Source: Alteriqipengyuania halimionae (GTDB taxonomy: Bacteria > Pseudomonadota > Alphaproteobacteria > Sphingomonadales > Sphingomonadaceae). Taken from it: a stretch of DNA of 64,000 nt. Made by a program: the position numbers and the translations under genes. The DNA lies in contig NZ_WTYR01000001.1 in assembly GCF_009827575.1 (NCBI RefSeq), positions 1,364,001-1,428,000 on the forward strand, written 5' to 3'. Every line of letters starts with the position of its first letter. Positions within the stretch are counted from its first letter, which is position 1. This document shows positions 55,434 through 64,000 of the stretch, in pieces. The notes under the pieces were generated by a model. It saw only the letters and a program-made list of their open reading frames with translations. It searched no databases and was not told the origin of the DNA.

Positions 55434-58307
55434 ATGCTGTCGAAGACACTCTACGCGCTCGGCGTTTCCGTCGCCGCGCTCGCTTTCACCGCGCCTGCAC
55501 TGGCTCAGGATACGGTCGCGCCGCATTCTTCCAACCCGAACGGCCCGGTTTCGGCTTGGGATGTCGAGGCTACCGATGTCGAGCCAGATGCCGAGATCGT
55601 CTACGGCACGCTTTCCAACGGCATGAAATACGCCATCCGCAAGAACGAGACGCCCAAGGGCGCGGCTTCCTTCCGGATGCATTTCGATTTCGGCTCGCTC
55701 TACGAGAGCGAGGAAGAGCGCGGACTGGCGCACTTCATCGAGCATATGGTGTTCAACGGCTCGACCAATGTGCCCGAAGGCGAGATGATCCCGATCCTCG
55801 AGCGGCTCGGCCTGGCCTTTGGCGCCGATACCAACGCCTACACCAACTTCGACGAAACGGTGTACAAGCTCGATGCTCCCACCGCGAATGACGAGGCGAT
55901 CGACACTTCGCTGTTCCTGTTGCGCGAGGTGGCTGGCGAAGCGAGTTTCACTCCCAGCGCCGTCGATAGCGAACGCGAGATCATCACTAGCGAGCGGCGG
56001 GCGCGCGATTCGGTGCAACTGCGCACGATTATCGATCGCCTCGCATTCCAGATTCCGGACACGCTCTATGACGATCGGTTGCCGATCGGTCTCGAGACCG
56101 TGCTGCGTGGAGCCCCGGCTTCGCGCCTGAAGGCTCTCTACCACCGCTATTATCGCCCCGAAAACGCCACCCTCGTCGTGGTCGGCGATTTCGATGTGGC
56201 TGACATGGAACGCCGCATCGCCGAACGGTTCGGCGACTGGCAGGGCGTGGGCCCGGCAGGTGCGAAGCCCGATATCGGTTCGGTCGATTTGGAGCGTCCG
56301 ATGGCGTTCGACGTGTTCACCGATCCGGCCTCTGTTTCTGGCGCCACGATCTCGATCGCGCGCCCCTATTCCGATCCGGCCGACACGATCGCCGAACGAC
56401 GGACCGAAACGCTGGAGCAGCTCGGTACTGCGATCATGAACCGTCGTCTCCAGCGAATCGCGGGGCAGGAAAACTCGCAACTGCTCGGCGGGTCGATGTT
56501 CGTCGAGCCGCTACCGCCGGTCGCGAAGATGACCAGCCTTTCGGTCGGCACAGGCGAAGGGCTCTGGAAAGAAGGCCTGACGATCGCCGAAAACGAGCTG
56601 CGCCGCGCGCTGCAATATGGCTTTACGCAAAACGAGCTCAACGAAGCGATGGCCAATGCGGAAACGGGTCGCCGCAATGCCGCCGAACAGGCCGGCGGAC
56701 GCTCCAGCGCAGGCCTCGCCGATGCAATCGTCGCGGTGGCCGGTGAAAACGATTTCGTCACCTCGCCCGTCTGGCGCTACGCCTTGTGGCAGGGGATCAA
56801 GGACACCATCACGCTCGATGCCGTGAACGCGGCCTTCCGCACGCTATGGACCGGTAGTCAGCCACTCATCAGCGTGACGGCGAAGGAGTTCGAAGGCGGC
56901 GAGGACGCGGTGGCTGCGGCCTGGACCGAAAGTGCAGCGGTGGCAGTCGAGGCGCCGACCGAAGGTGCTGCGGCATCATTCGCCTATGACACGTTCGGCG
57001 ATGGTCCCGGCCAAGTGGTTTCGGACACCACAATCGACGATCTGGGCATCCGGACCGTCACGTTCGACAATAATGTCCGTCTCAACATCAAGCAGACCGA
57101 TTTCGAACCAGGCGCGGTGCGGTTTCAGATCGGCATGGACGGCGGATTGTTCGCGCTTGGTGATGCATCGCCGGCCAATGCGCTGCTTCTCCAGATTGCT
57201 TCACCGCGCGCCGGCACGCAGGGCAATTCGTTCGACGAGTTGCAGCAGGTCCTCGCCGGTCGGAACATCACGGTCGGCTTTGCGCCCGGCACGGACGAAT
57301 TCATCGCCGCCGGTGCAACGACCCCGGCAGATCTCGCGCTGCAGATGAAGGTTTCGGCGGCCTATCTGACCGATTTCGGCTTCCGTCCCGAGGCGCAGAG
57401 CTACTGGAACTCATTGATCGGTGCGGTCTACGGCCAGCTGACCTCGCAACCGCAATTGGTGTACACTCTCCAACGGTCTACGACGCTAACCGACGATCCA
57501 CGCCAGGCTTTCCCGAGCCAGGAGGAGCTGGCAGCGGCGAACTTCGCCAGCTTCCGCGACGCTTATCTCGCCAACGCTGCCGATGCGCCGATCGAGATCG
57601 CGGTGGTCGGCGATATCGATCCCAATGCGGCAATTGCGGCGGTCGCCCAGAGCTTCGGCGCCCTGCCCGACCGCAAGGCGACGGCAACCGACTATTCCGC
57701 ACAGCGCGAAATCGTGTTCAAGGACGTGTCGGGAGACGACGTCGCGACCTTCATGCATAGTGGCCCGGCAGATCAGGCCGTGGTCGGCAGTGTGTGGCGC
57801 ACGTCGGATGATAGCGATTTCCACGATGTAGTGGCGATGAACCTGCTGCTTGGGGTGATCGACCTCTACGCAACCGAAACCCTGCGCGAGAAATTTGCGG
57901 CGACCTACAGCCCGTCGGTCGAGAGCGCGATGTCCTCCGATTTCATGGATGATGGCAGTTTCTCGCTCTCGGCGGTGGTCGATCCCAAGATGGCGGACGA
58001 GGTGCTGGCACTCATTCCGAACCTCGTCGCACGCCTGCGCGACACGCCGGTGGATGATGATACGCTGCTTCGCGCCCGACAGCCGATACTCGAGCGCCTT
58101 CGCCAGAGCCGACGCAACAACGCCTTCTGGATTGGCGTGGCATCCACGGCGCAAAGCGAGGCCGAACGCCTTGAGCGGGTGCGCGAGGAAGAGGCAGTGT
58201 TGACCAGCCTCACGCCGGACGACCTGATGAAGCTTGCGCGCAAATATCTGACGCCCGAACGGCGCGCCGACATCCGCGTGCTGTCGAGCCAGGCGGCGCC
58301 CGAGTAA
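55434..58307 (+). CDS. M16-family zinc peptidase, secreted
   Basis: A 957-residue pitrilysin-type peptidase with signal peptide (VSVAALAFTAPALAQD). The inverted zinc motif HFIEH appears in RGLAHFIEHMVFNGSTNVPEG (split over the first domain), with the downstream glutamate region NFDETVYKLD and later SEREIITSERRAR. The protein is a full-length double M16 fold: the second half (about residues 540-950) lacks the HxxEH motif, as usual. It probably degrades peptides in the periplasm. It is followed by a paralogue of nearly the same size. A hairpin covers its ribosome site. Confidence 0.93.
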   Translation: MLSKTLYALGVSVAALAFTAPALAQDTVAPHSSNPNGPVSAWDVEATDVEPDAEIVYGTLSNGMKYAIRKNETPKGAASFRMHFDFGSLYESEEERGLAHFIEHMVFNGSTNVPEGEMIPILERLGLAFGADTNAYTNFDETVYKLDAPTANDEAIDTSLFLLREVAGEASFTPSAVDSEREIITSERRARDSVQLRTIIDRLAFQIPDTLYDDRLPIGLETVLRGAPASRLKALYHRYYRPENATLVVVGDFDVADMERRIAERFGDWQGVGPAGAKPDIGSVDLERPMAFDVFTDPASVSGATISIARPYSDPADTIAERRTETLEQLGTAIMNRRLQRIAGQENSQLLGGSMFVEPLPPVAKMTSLSVGTGEGLWKEGLTIAENELRRALQYGFTQNELNEAMANAETGRRNAAEQAGGRSSAGLADAIVAVAGENDFVTSPVWRYALWQGIKDTITLDAVNAAFRTLWTGSQPLISVTAKEFEGGEDAVAAAWTESAAVAVEAPTEGAAASFAYDTFGDGPGQVVSDTTIDDLGIRTVTFDNNVRLNIKQTDFEPGAVRFQIGMDGGLFALGDASPANALLLQIASPRAGTQGNSFDELQQVLAGRNITVGFAPGTDEFIAAGATTPADLALQMKVSAAYLTDFGFRPEAQSYWNSLIGAVYGQLTSQPQLVYTLQRSTTLTDDPRQAFPSQEELAAANFASFRDAYLANAADAPIEIAVVGDIDPNAAIAAVAQSFGALPDRKATATDYSAQREIVFKDVSGDDVATFMHSGPADQAVVGSVWRTSDDSDFHDVVAMNLLLGVIDLYATETLREKFAATYSPSVESAMSSDFMDDGSFSLSAVVDPKMADEVLALIPNLVARLRDTPVDDDTLLRARQPILERLRQSRRNNAFWIGVASTAQSEAERLERVREEEAVLTSLTPDDLMKLARKYLTPERRADIRVLSSQAAPE

Positions 58308-58327
58308 CAGACCTAAAATCCTTAAAT

Positions 58328-58361
58328 GCGCCGGGCGGCCTGGTAACGGGTCGCCCGGCGC
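58328..58361 (+). terminator. Hairpin between the two M16 genes
   Basis: GCGCCGGGCG (58328-58337) pairs exactly with CGCCCGGCGC (58352-58361) around a 14-base loop; TTGTCTTGG follows. A likely intrinsic terminator after the first peptidase gene, meaning the second has its own promoter or is reached by read-through. Confidence 0.65.
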
Positions 58362-58448
58362 TTGTCTTGGTGCTGCCTTTACACGGGAAGGGCATCTGAT
58401 GCGCAGGGAGGGGGTTGATTCCCTGTCCGGTCGCGTCATGGTGTGGAC

Positions 58449-61334
58449 ATGCTCAAACGCCTGTTTATCTCGTTCGCCGCGCTGCCCGCGCTTGCCTCCT
58501 GCGCGACTACCGGTGCCCAAGCACCTGCCACTGTCGCGGAAACCGATGCGATCGTCGTCGCGGAACCCGTTGCGACGGACACGAACGATCCGGTCTGGGC
58601 GTTCGAAGAGAGTGATATCGGTGTCGATCCGGGCTACCGCTTCGGCGTGCTCGACAACGGCATGCGATATATCATCCGCTCGAACGATACCCCCGAAGGC
58701 CAAGGCTTGGTGCGGATGGTGGTCGAAACCGGGTCGATCGACGAGACCGAGAGCGAACAGGGCTTTGCGCACTTCCTCGAACACATGGTGTTCAACGGCT
58801 CGACCAACGTGCCAGAGGGCGAGATGGTCAAACTGCTCGAGCGCAAGGGCCTGGCCTTCGGTGCCGATACCAACGCCTCGACCGGGATCGACGTTACCCA
58901 GTACAAGCTCGACCTGCCGAACAATTCGGAAGACATCCTCGACACCGCGCTGATGCTGATGCGCGAAACCGTGAGCGAACTGACGATCAGCCAGGAAGCG
59001 GTCGATCGCGAGAAGGGCGTGGTCCTCGCCGAACGGCGCGATCGCAACAGTTTCGCATTCAAGAACACGATCGACAGCCTCGCCTTCTCCTATCCCGACG
59101 CGCGCTTTCCCAAGCGCCTGCCGATCGGTCAGGCCGAAACCATCGAAGCGGCAACCTCGGAGGGTCTGCGAGCCTATTGGGAGCGTGAATACGTCCCAGC
59201 CGCGACCACACTGATCGTGGTTGGCGATTTCGACATAGACATGGTCGAAGCCAAGATCCGCGACGGCTTCGCAGACTGGGATCGCAGCGGCGAAACCGAT
59301 CTGACCTCCGCAGGTCCGATAGATCCCGCCTATGCCGGCGCCACCGACATCTATCTCGATCCAGCGTTGCCCGAAGTGGTCACCTTCGAACGCAATGACG
59401 TCTATATCGATCGTCCCGACACCATCGCCGAGCGCAAGGCAAACACCCTGCGCGGCATCGCCTATGGCATTATCGGACGCCGCATGACCCGGCTCGCTCG
59501 CGAGGAAGACCCGCCATTCCGCGGTGCGCGCTTCGGCACCGGAGACGTGCTTGATGCTGGACGCGCGACCTCGCTCACGGTCCAGACGATCGATGGCCAG
59601 TGGCAGCGCGGTGTGGATGCCGCCATCGACGAATACAATCGCGCTCTCGCTTTCGGCTTCACCGAAGCAGAAGTTGCGGAGCAGATTGCCAATCGTCGCA
59701 CCGGCCTCGAAAACGCCGCGGCAAATGAAGGGACCCGCAGCAACGCGTTTCTTACCGGCGCCGCAATCGCGCTTGTCACCAGTGACAGCGTACCCTCGCT
59801 GCCATCCGACGGACTCGAACGCTTCAACGCCTTTGCCGACGAGATCACGCCCGAAGCGGTGCTGGCCGCCTTGCGTGACGATGTGATTCCGCTCGACAAT
59901 CCCAACATCCGTTTCATCGGCAAGACGGCTCCCGAAGGCGGTGAGCAGGCTCTGCGCGCGGCGTGGAACACCGCCATCGCGCGCGCGCCCGAACCGCTTG
60001 AAGAGGCCGAAGTCCTCGCCTGGCCCTACACCGATTTCGGTACTCCCGGCACGGTGGTGTCGGACCAGGTCGGCGAAGCGCTCGGCATCCGTCGCATTCG
60101 CTTCGACAATGGCGTGATGCTGAATCTGAAGCGCACCGAACTCGCCGACAACCAGATCCTGGTTCAGTACAATCTCGATGGCGGATCGCTGCTCGACACC
60201 AAAGACGATCCGCTCGCTACCGCGATCGCGACGCTCTTGCCGCTTGGCGGACTAGGAGAACTGAGCGCCGACGAATTGCAGACCGCGCTCGCCGGACGGA
60301 CGGTGTCGACGAGCTTCAATACGACCACGGACACCTTTTATGGCTATGTTCGCACCACCCCGCGCGATCTCGACCTGCAATTGCAGGTAATGACCGCGAT
60401 GCTGACCGATCCGGGCTACCGGGCGGAAGCCGTCACCCGCTACCGGCAAAGTCTCGATGATTATTTCGCCCGTCTCTACGCCACGCCAGGCGCGGCCTAC
60501 GGCGCGAAAATCGGCGAGATCCTGTCGGACGGCGATCCGCGTTTCACCTTGCAGCCCGAAGACGCCTATCGCGCGCTCGATTTCGACGATTTGCGCAATG
60601 CGATCGGCGACCGTCTCGCCAAAGGGGCGATCGAGATCGGCGTGGTTGGCGATATCGATGAGCAGGCCGTGATCGAAGCCGTCGCCGCAACCTTTGGCGC
60701 ATTGCCCGATCGCGAGCCCGAATTTCGCCGTTACGACGACAATCGCAGCCGAAGCTTCACAGCCACTCGCGGGGAAGTGCGAATCGAGCACACCGGCGAA
60801 CCCGACCAGGCGCAAGTGCGCTTCGTGTGGCCCACCGTCGACGACAGCGATTTCGATCGTGACGTCCAGCTCTCGCTGCTGGCCCGCGTGGTCGATATCG
60901 CGCTGACCGACAATCTGCGCGAAGAACTCGGCCAGGCCTATTCACCCTATGCCGGCAGCAGTACTTCGCGGATCTATCGCGATTACGGCACCTTCCTCGC
61001 CGGTGCGGGGGTCGATTACGCCCTGCTCGACGAGGCGCGAGACGCGGTGATCGAAACCATCACCATGCTGCGCGAGGCGCCGATCGACGACGACCTGATC
61101 CAGCGCGCGCGCCAGCCCGTGCTCGAAGGCTATGACAATGCGCTCAAGACCAATGGTGGTTGGATGGGCCTCGTCGAAGATGCCCAGCGCCGGACCGAGA
61201 GCCTGCGGCGCTACCTGGCCGGGAAGGACGCCGTCTTGGCCGTGACCGGCGAGCAGTTGCAGGCCCTGGCGCGCGAGTATCTCGATCCCGATGCCGCGGT
61301 ACAGGTGTTGGTGGTACCGAAAGCGGAGGACTGA
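58449..61334 (+). CDS. M16-family zinc peptidase, lipoprotein
   Basis: About 961 residues. The N-terminus MLKRLFISFAALPALASC is a lipoprotein signal with lipobox LASC, so the mature protein would be tethered to a membrane. Zinc motif HFLEH in FAHFLEHMVFNGSTN, followed by DVTQYKLDLP and EKGVVLAERRDR. The second M16 half is inactive-type, as in the preceding paralogue, and the two share many segments (FNGSTNVPEGEM, KGLAFGADTNA/LGLAFGADTNA). A GTG two codons upstream (58443) is an alternative start. Confidence 0.92.
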   Translation: MLKRLFISFAALPALASCATTGAQAPATVAETDAIVVAEPVATDTNDPVWAFEESDIGVDPGYRFGVLDNGMRYIIRSNDTPEGQGLVRMVVETGSIDETESEQGFAHFLEHMVFNGSTNVPEGEMVKLLERKGLAFGADTNASTGIDVTQYKLDLPNNSEDILDTALMLMRETVSELTISQEAVDREKGVVLAERRDRNSFAFKNTIDSLAFSYPDARFPKRLPIGQAETIEAATSEGLRAYWEREYVPAATTLIVVGDFDIDMVEAKIRDGFADWDRSGETDLTSAGPIDPAYAGATDIYLDPALPEVVTFERNDVYIDRPDTIAERKANTLRGIAYGIIGRRMTRLAREEDPPFRGARFGTGDVLDAGRATSLTVQTIDGQWQRGVDAAIDEYNRALAFGFTEAEVAEQIANRRTGLENAAANEGTRSNAFLTGAAIALVTSDSVPSLPSDGLERFNAFADEITPEAVLAALRDDVIPLDNPNIRFIGKTAPEGGEQALRAAWNTAIARAPEPLEEAEVLAWPYTDFGTPGTVVSDQVGEALGIRRIRFDNGVMLNLKRTELADNQILVQYNLDGGSLLDTKDDPLATAIATLLPLGGLGELSADELQTALAGRTVSTSFNTTTDTFYGYVRTTPRDLDLQLQVMTAMLTDPGYRAEAVTRYRQSLDDYFARLYATPGAAYGAKIGEILSDGDPRFTLQPEDAYRALDFDDLRNAIGDRLAKGAIEIGVVGDIDEQAVIEAVAATFGALPDREPEFRRYDDNRSRSFTATRGEVRIEHTGEPDQAQVRFVWPTVDDSDFDRDVQLSLLARVVDIALTDNLREELGQAYSPYAGSSTSRIYRDYGTFLAGAGVDYALLDEARDAVIETITMLREAPIDDDLIQRARQPVLEGYDNALKTNGGWMGLVEDAQRRTESLRRYLAGKDAVLAVTGEQLQALAREYLDPDAAVQVLVVPKAED

Positions 61335-61408
61335 TCGCGGGTACGGATTGCGATTGGCGGCTGAGCGGCTATAGCGCGGCCCAAGCTGCCTAGCCGGAGT
61401 CCCGTTTC

Positions 61409-61642
61409 ATGAAAGTCCGTGTTTTCGTCCGTCTCAAGCCCGGTGTGCTCGACCCGCAGGGTCGCGCCGTCCATCATGCGCTCGAAGGACTCGGCTTCGA
61501 CGGTGTCGAAGACGTGCGGATCGGTCGTATGATCGAGCTGAATGTGTCTGACGATACGTCCGACGAAGCGCTCGACAAGATGTGCGCCCAGCTCCTCGCC
61601 AATACGGTGATCGAGGACTACCGCATCGAGAAGGCCGACTGA
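61409..61642 (+). CDS. purS: Phosphoribosylformylglycinamidine synthase subunit PurS
   Basis: A 77-residue subunit of the three-part FGAM synthase (PurS-PurQ-PurL). The sequence [39 protein letters not shown] and [16 protein letters not shown] is typical. Its stop shares one base with the purQ start, so the two are coupled. Confidence 0.96.
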   Translation: MKVRVFVRLKPGVLDPQGRAVHHALEGLGFDGVEDVRIGRMIELNVSDDTSDEALDKMCAQLLANTVIEDYRIEKAD

Positions 61643-62319
61643 TGGGCTTCCGCGCCGCCGTCATCACCTTCCCGGGATCCAACTGCGATCGCGACATGGC
61701 GGTCGCGCTCGAACAGGTTTCGGGCACCGCCCCCATCCGCGTCTGGCATGGCGACGCCGATCTGCCCGCAGGGCTCGATTTCATCGCCCTGCCCGGCGGC
61801 TTTTCCTACGGTGACTATCTGCGCTCGGGATCGATGGCCGCGAACAGCCCGATCATGCGCAGCGTCAAGCGCGCTGCGGAAGCCGGTGTGCCCGTGCTCG
61901 GAGTCTGCAACGGCTTCCAGGTTCTGACCGAAAGCGGGCTGCTGCCCGGCGCGCTGATGCGCAACGCCCAGATCACCTTCGTCTGCCGTAACGCGGGGCT
62001 CAAGGTGGAAAACGCGCAGACGCTGTTTACGAACGGTTACGAAGCGGGCCAGGAAATCACGATCCCTGTCGCCCACCACGACGGCAATTACTTCGCCGAC
62101 GACGAGACGCTCGACCGGGTCGAGGGTGAAGGCCGCGTCGTATTCCGTTACCTCGAAAACTGCAACGGATCGGCGCGCGATATCGCTGGTGTGCTCAACA
62201 AGGCGGGCAATGTGCTGGGCATGATGCCCCACCCCGAACGTGCAATCGAGGATGCTCATGGCGGCAGAGATGGCCGCGCCTTGTTCGAAAGCGCCGTGCG
62301 CAGTCTCGTGGATGCCTGA
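61642..62319 (+). CDS. purQ: Phosphoribosylformylglycinamidine synthase subunit PurQ
   Basis: Glutaminase subunit of FGAM synthase, 225 residues, class I amidotransferase fold. The N-terminal [13 protein letters not shown], the oxyanion segment [12 protein letters not shown], the nucleophile in [19 protein letters not shown], and the HPE of [15 protein letters not shown] complete the triad. It overlaps purS by one base. purL would be expected elsewhere; the next gene is convergent. Confidence 0.97.
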   Translation: MGFRAAVITFPGSNCDRDMAVALEQVSGTAPIRVWHGDADLPAGLDFIALPGGFSYGDYLRSGSMAANSPIMRSVKRAAEAGVPVLGVCNGFQVLTESGLLPGALMRNAQITFVCRNAGLKVENAQTLFTNGYEAGQEITIPVAHHDGNYFADDETLDRVEGEGRVVFRYLENCNGSARDIAGVLNKAGNVLGMMPHPERAIEDAHGGRDGRALFESAVRSLVDA

Positions 62320-62331
62320 GCAGCTGACGGT

Positions 62332-64000
62332 TTAGGCGACGGCACCGCTATCGAGCGGGCGACCCGCGAACAGTTCTTCCGCGTCCTTCGCGGGCATCGG
62401 GCGGCTGTAATAGAAACCCTGTATCTTCTTGCAGCCCAGCTCGCGGACCATCTGAAGCTCATCCTCGGTCTCGACGCCTTCTGCGGTGGTCGACATTTCG
62501 AGGCTGTCCGCCATGGCGACCACGGCGCGGATGATCGCGAGGCTTTCGGGATTGTTCACCGCCGCACCCTGCACGAAGCTGCGATCGACCTTGATGGTGG
62601 AGAAACGCATTTTTCGCAGGTAGCCGAGCGAGGAATAGCCGGTCCCGAAATCGTCGAGTGCGACCCCGCAGCCGAGCGCCATGATCTGTTCGAGTGTCGA
62701 GCGCGCCGTACTGTCGTCGCGCACAAAGATGCTCTCGGTCACTTCGATCTCCAGCCGGTGCGGCGGAAGACCGCTTGCCGAAAGCGCATTGACCACCGAT
62801 GCCGAGAAGTTCGGATCGAGCAATTGCTCGCCCGAAACGTTGACCGCCACGCGAATGTCGTCGGGCCACTTCATCGCCTGGCGACACGCTTCCTGTAACA
62901 CCCACTCGCCGATCGGGACGATCAGGCGGGTGTCTTCTGCCAGCGGAATGAACTTGCCCGGGCTGACGAAGCCGTGTTCGGGACTGTTCCAGCGGACCAG
63001 CGCTTCGAAGCTGACGACGCATTCACGCTGGGCATCGACCACGGGCTGGAAATTGAGCACCAGTTCCTCACGCTCGAGCGCGCTGCGCAGCGCGAATTCG
63101 AGCTGTCGGCGCTCCTCGGCCGAAGCGTGGAGCGACGGCTCGAATGTGTAGTGCTTGCCCCCACCTTCATCCTTCGAGCGATAGAGCGCGAGGTCGGCAT
63201 TGCGCATCAGCGTCTCAACCGTGCGTCCGTCACGCGGCCCGATCGCCGAGCCGACGCTCGCTCCGACATACAGCGTGTGATCGTCGATCTCGTAAGGCTG
63301 CGACAGGCGTGTGATTACGGTCTGAGCGATGCGATTGACGTGCTGGAGGTCCGACGCGTCGCGGATGACGACCGCGAACTCGTCTCCACCCAGGCGACCG
63401 CACGTCTCGTTCTCGCTCATCAATTCCTGCAGGCGTTCGGAAACATGCGCCAGCAGCTTGTCGCCGACCTGGTGGCCAAGCGTATCGTTGACTGCCTTGA
63501 AACGGTCGAGATCGATCATCAGGAACGCGCAGCGGGTGCGCCACTGTTCGGCGAAGCGCAGCGCTCCGCCCATCGCGTCGGTCAGGCACATGCGATTGGG
63601 CAGGCCCGTGAGCGTGTCGTAGCGCGCCATATAGGCAATCTTCTCGGACGATTCCCGCTGTTCGGTCACATCCGAACCGACTCCTCGGAAACCGGCGAAA
63701 CTGTTGTTCTCGTCATATTTAGGGGTGCCCGAAAGCTCCCACCAGCGGTCCTGTCCGTCGATCGTCACCTTGACCAGCAGATCCGAAAAGCTCTCGCGGC
63801 GCTTCAGCCGCTCGGCCAGATCGTGAAGGGAGGAATGGAACTGTCCGCTTTCCCAAGCCGGCCCCGCAATCAGCTGGACGAACGGCAGCCCTTCGATTTC
63901 ATGCGCATCGCGTCCCATCGCATAGGCGAACCGGGGCGACACCGACCGCACGCGACGCGCGGTATCGATCACCCACAGCCAGTCGGCCTGGCCTTCTTCG
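62332..64000 (-). CDS. PAS-GGDEF-EAL cyclic-di-GMP protein (5' end outside window)
   Basis: The gene is cut by the window edge: codons before 63972 continue open (ADWLWVIDTARRVRSVSPRF, a PAS-like start). Domains in order: PAS segment with PAC (RWWELSGTPKYDENNSFAGF), GGDEF domain with intact RLGGDEFAVV, and EAL domain with intact FEALVRW, NVSGEQLLDPNF, ALDDFGTGYSSLGYL and KVDRSFVQ. Both cyclase and phosphodiesterase motifs look competent, so its net activity cannot be told from sequence. It ends 12 bases from the convergent purQ. The ~550 residues seen are only the C-terminal part. Confidence 0.93.
   Translation of the reverse strand, partial: EEGQADWLWVIDTARRVRSVSPRFAYAMGRDAHEIEGLPFVQLIAGPAWESGQFHSSLHDLAERLKRRESFSDLLVKVTIDGQDRWWELSGTPKYDENNSFAGFRGVGSDVTEQRESSEKIAYMARYDTLTGLPNRMCLTDAMGGALRFAEQWRTRCAFLMIDLDRFKAVNDTLGHQVGDKLLAHVSERLQELMSENETCGRLGGDEFAVVIRDASDLQHVNRIAQTVITRLSQPYEIDDHTLYVGASVGSAIGPRDGRTVETLMRNADLALYRSKDEGGGKHYTFEPSLHASAEERRQLEFALRSALEREELVLNFQPVVDAQRECVVSFEALVRWNSPEHGFVSPGKFIPLAEDTRLIVPIGEWVLQEACRQAMKWPDDIRVAVNVSGEQLLDPNFSASVVNALSASGLPPHRLEIEVTESIFVRDDSTARSTLEQIMALGCGVALDDFGTGYSSLGYLRKMRFSTIKVDRSFVQGAAVNNPESLAIIRAVVAMADSLEMSTTAEGVETEDELQMVRELGCKKIQGFYYSRPMPAKDAEELFAGRPLDSGAVA

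Overview
The window is a GC-rich, densely packed chromosomal segment that reads as an alphaproteobacterium of the order Sphingomonadales, most likely the Erythrobacteraceae (Erythrobacter/Qipengyuania/Altererythrobacter type). The evidence is four large TonB-dependent receptors, the infA-maf-RNase-yacG-tRNA-Phe string, tandem secreted M16 peptidases, an homogentisate operon, and many 1- to 8-base gene overlaps with frequent TTG/GTG starts. This assignment rests on gene content and style only; there is no rRNA in the window.

Layout. 0-3 kb: an EcsC-family protein and a DEAD-box RNA helicase. 3-11 kb: a phytase operon (receptor plus beta-propeller phytase) with a Pho-box-like array, divergent from an iron-uptake operon (siderophore receptor, small membrane protein, PepSY protein). 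11-20.6 kb: uvrC, a HELGH metalloprotease-like protein, a PP-loop/MurL-like protein overlapping a two-TM protein, an APC permease, an LLM flavin oxidoreductase and a BaiN/HI0933 flavoprotein. 20.6-23.7 kb: a receptor with a duplicated cysteine-bearing insert. 23.9-26 kb: infA, maf, RNase E/G-like, yacG and tRNA-Phe. 26-28.4 kb: a more A/T-rich accessory islet with a TPR protein, a HEAT-repeat protein and the 3' end of a Tox-REase-7-like polymorphic toxin. 28.4-34.7 kb: a GMC oxidoreductase/alpha-beta hydrolase fusion, a metallophosphoesterase and a membrane protein.

34.8-49.5 kb is the most unusual region. It is a co-directional run of exported proteases and helpers: HtrA-type protease, response regulator, histidine kinase, second HtrA-type protease, small secreted protein, CHAT protease, two exported TPR proteins, a paralogue of the small secreted protein, and a caspase-like protease. 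Nearly every non-regulatory product has a signal peptide, so I read this as a candidate envelope/periplasmic proteolysis and stress module under two-component control, not a cytoplasmic defence system. That functional reading is inference.

49.5-64 kb: another TonB receptor with a tandem-repeat operator candidate upstream; hmgA-fahA (tyrosine/homogentisate catabolism); purC; two M16 zinc peptidases (one secreted, one lipoprotein); purS-purQ; and a PAS-GGDEF-EAL protein cut by the window end. purC, purS and purQ flank the M16 pair and belong to purine synthesis.
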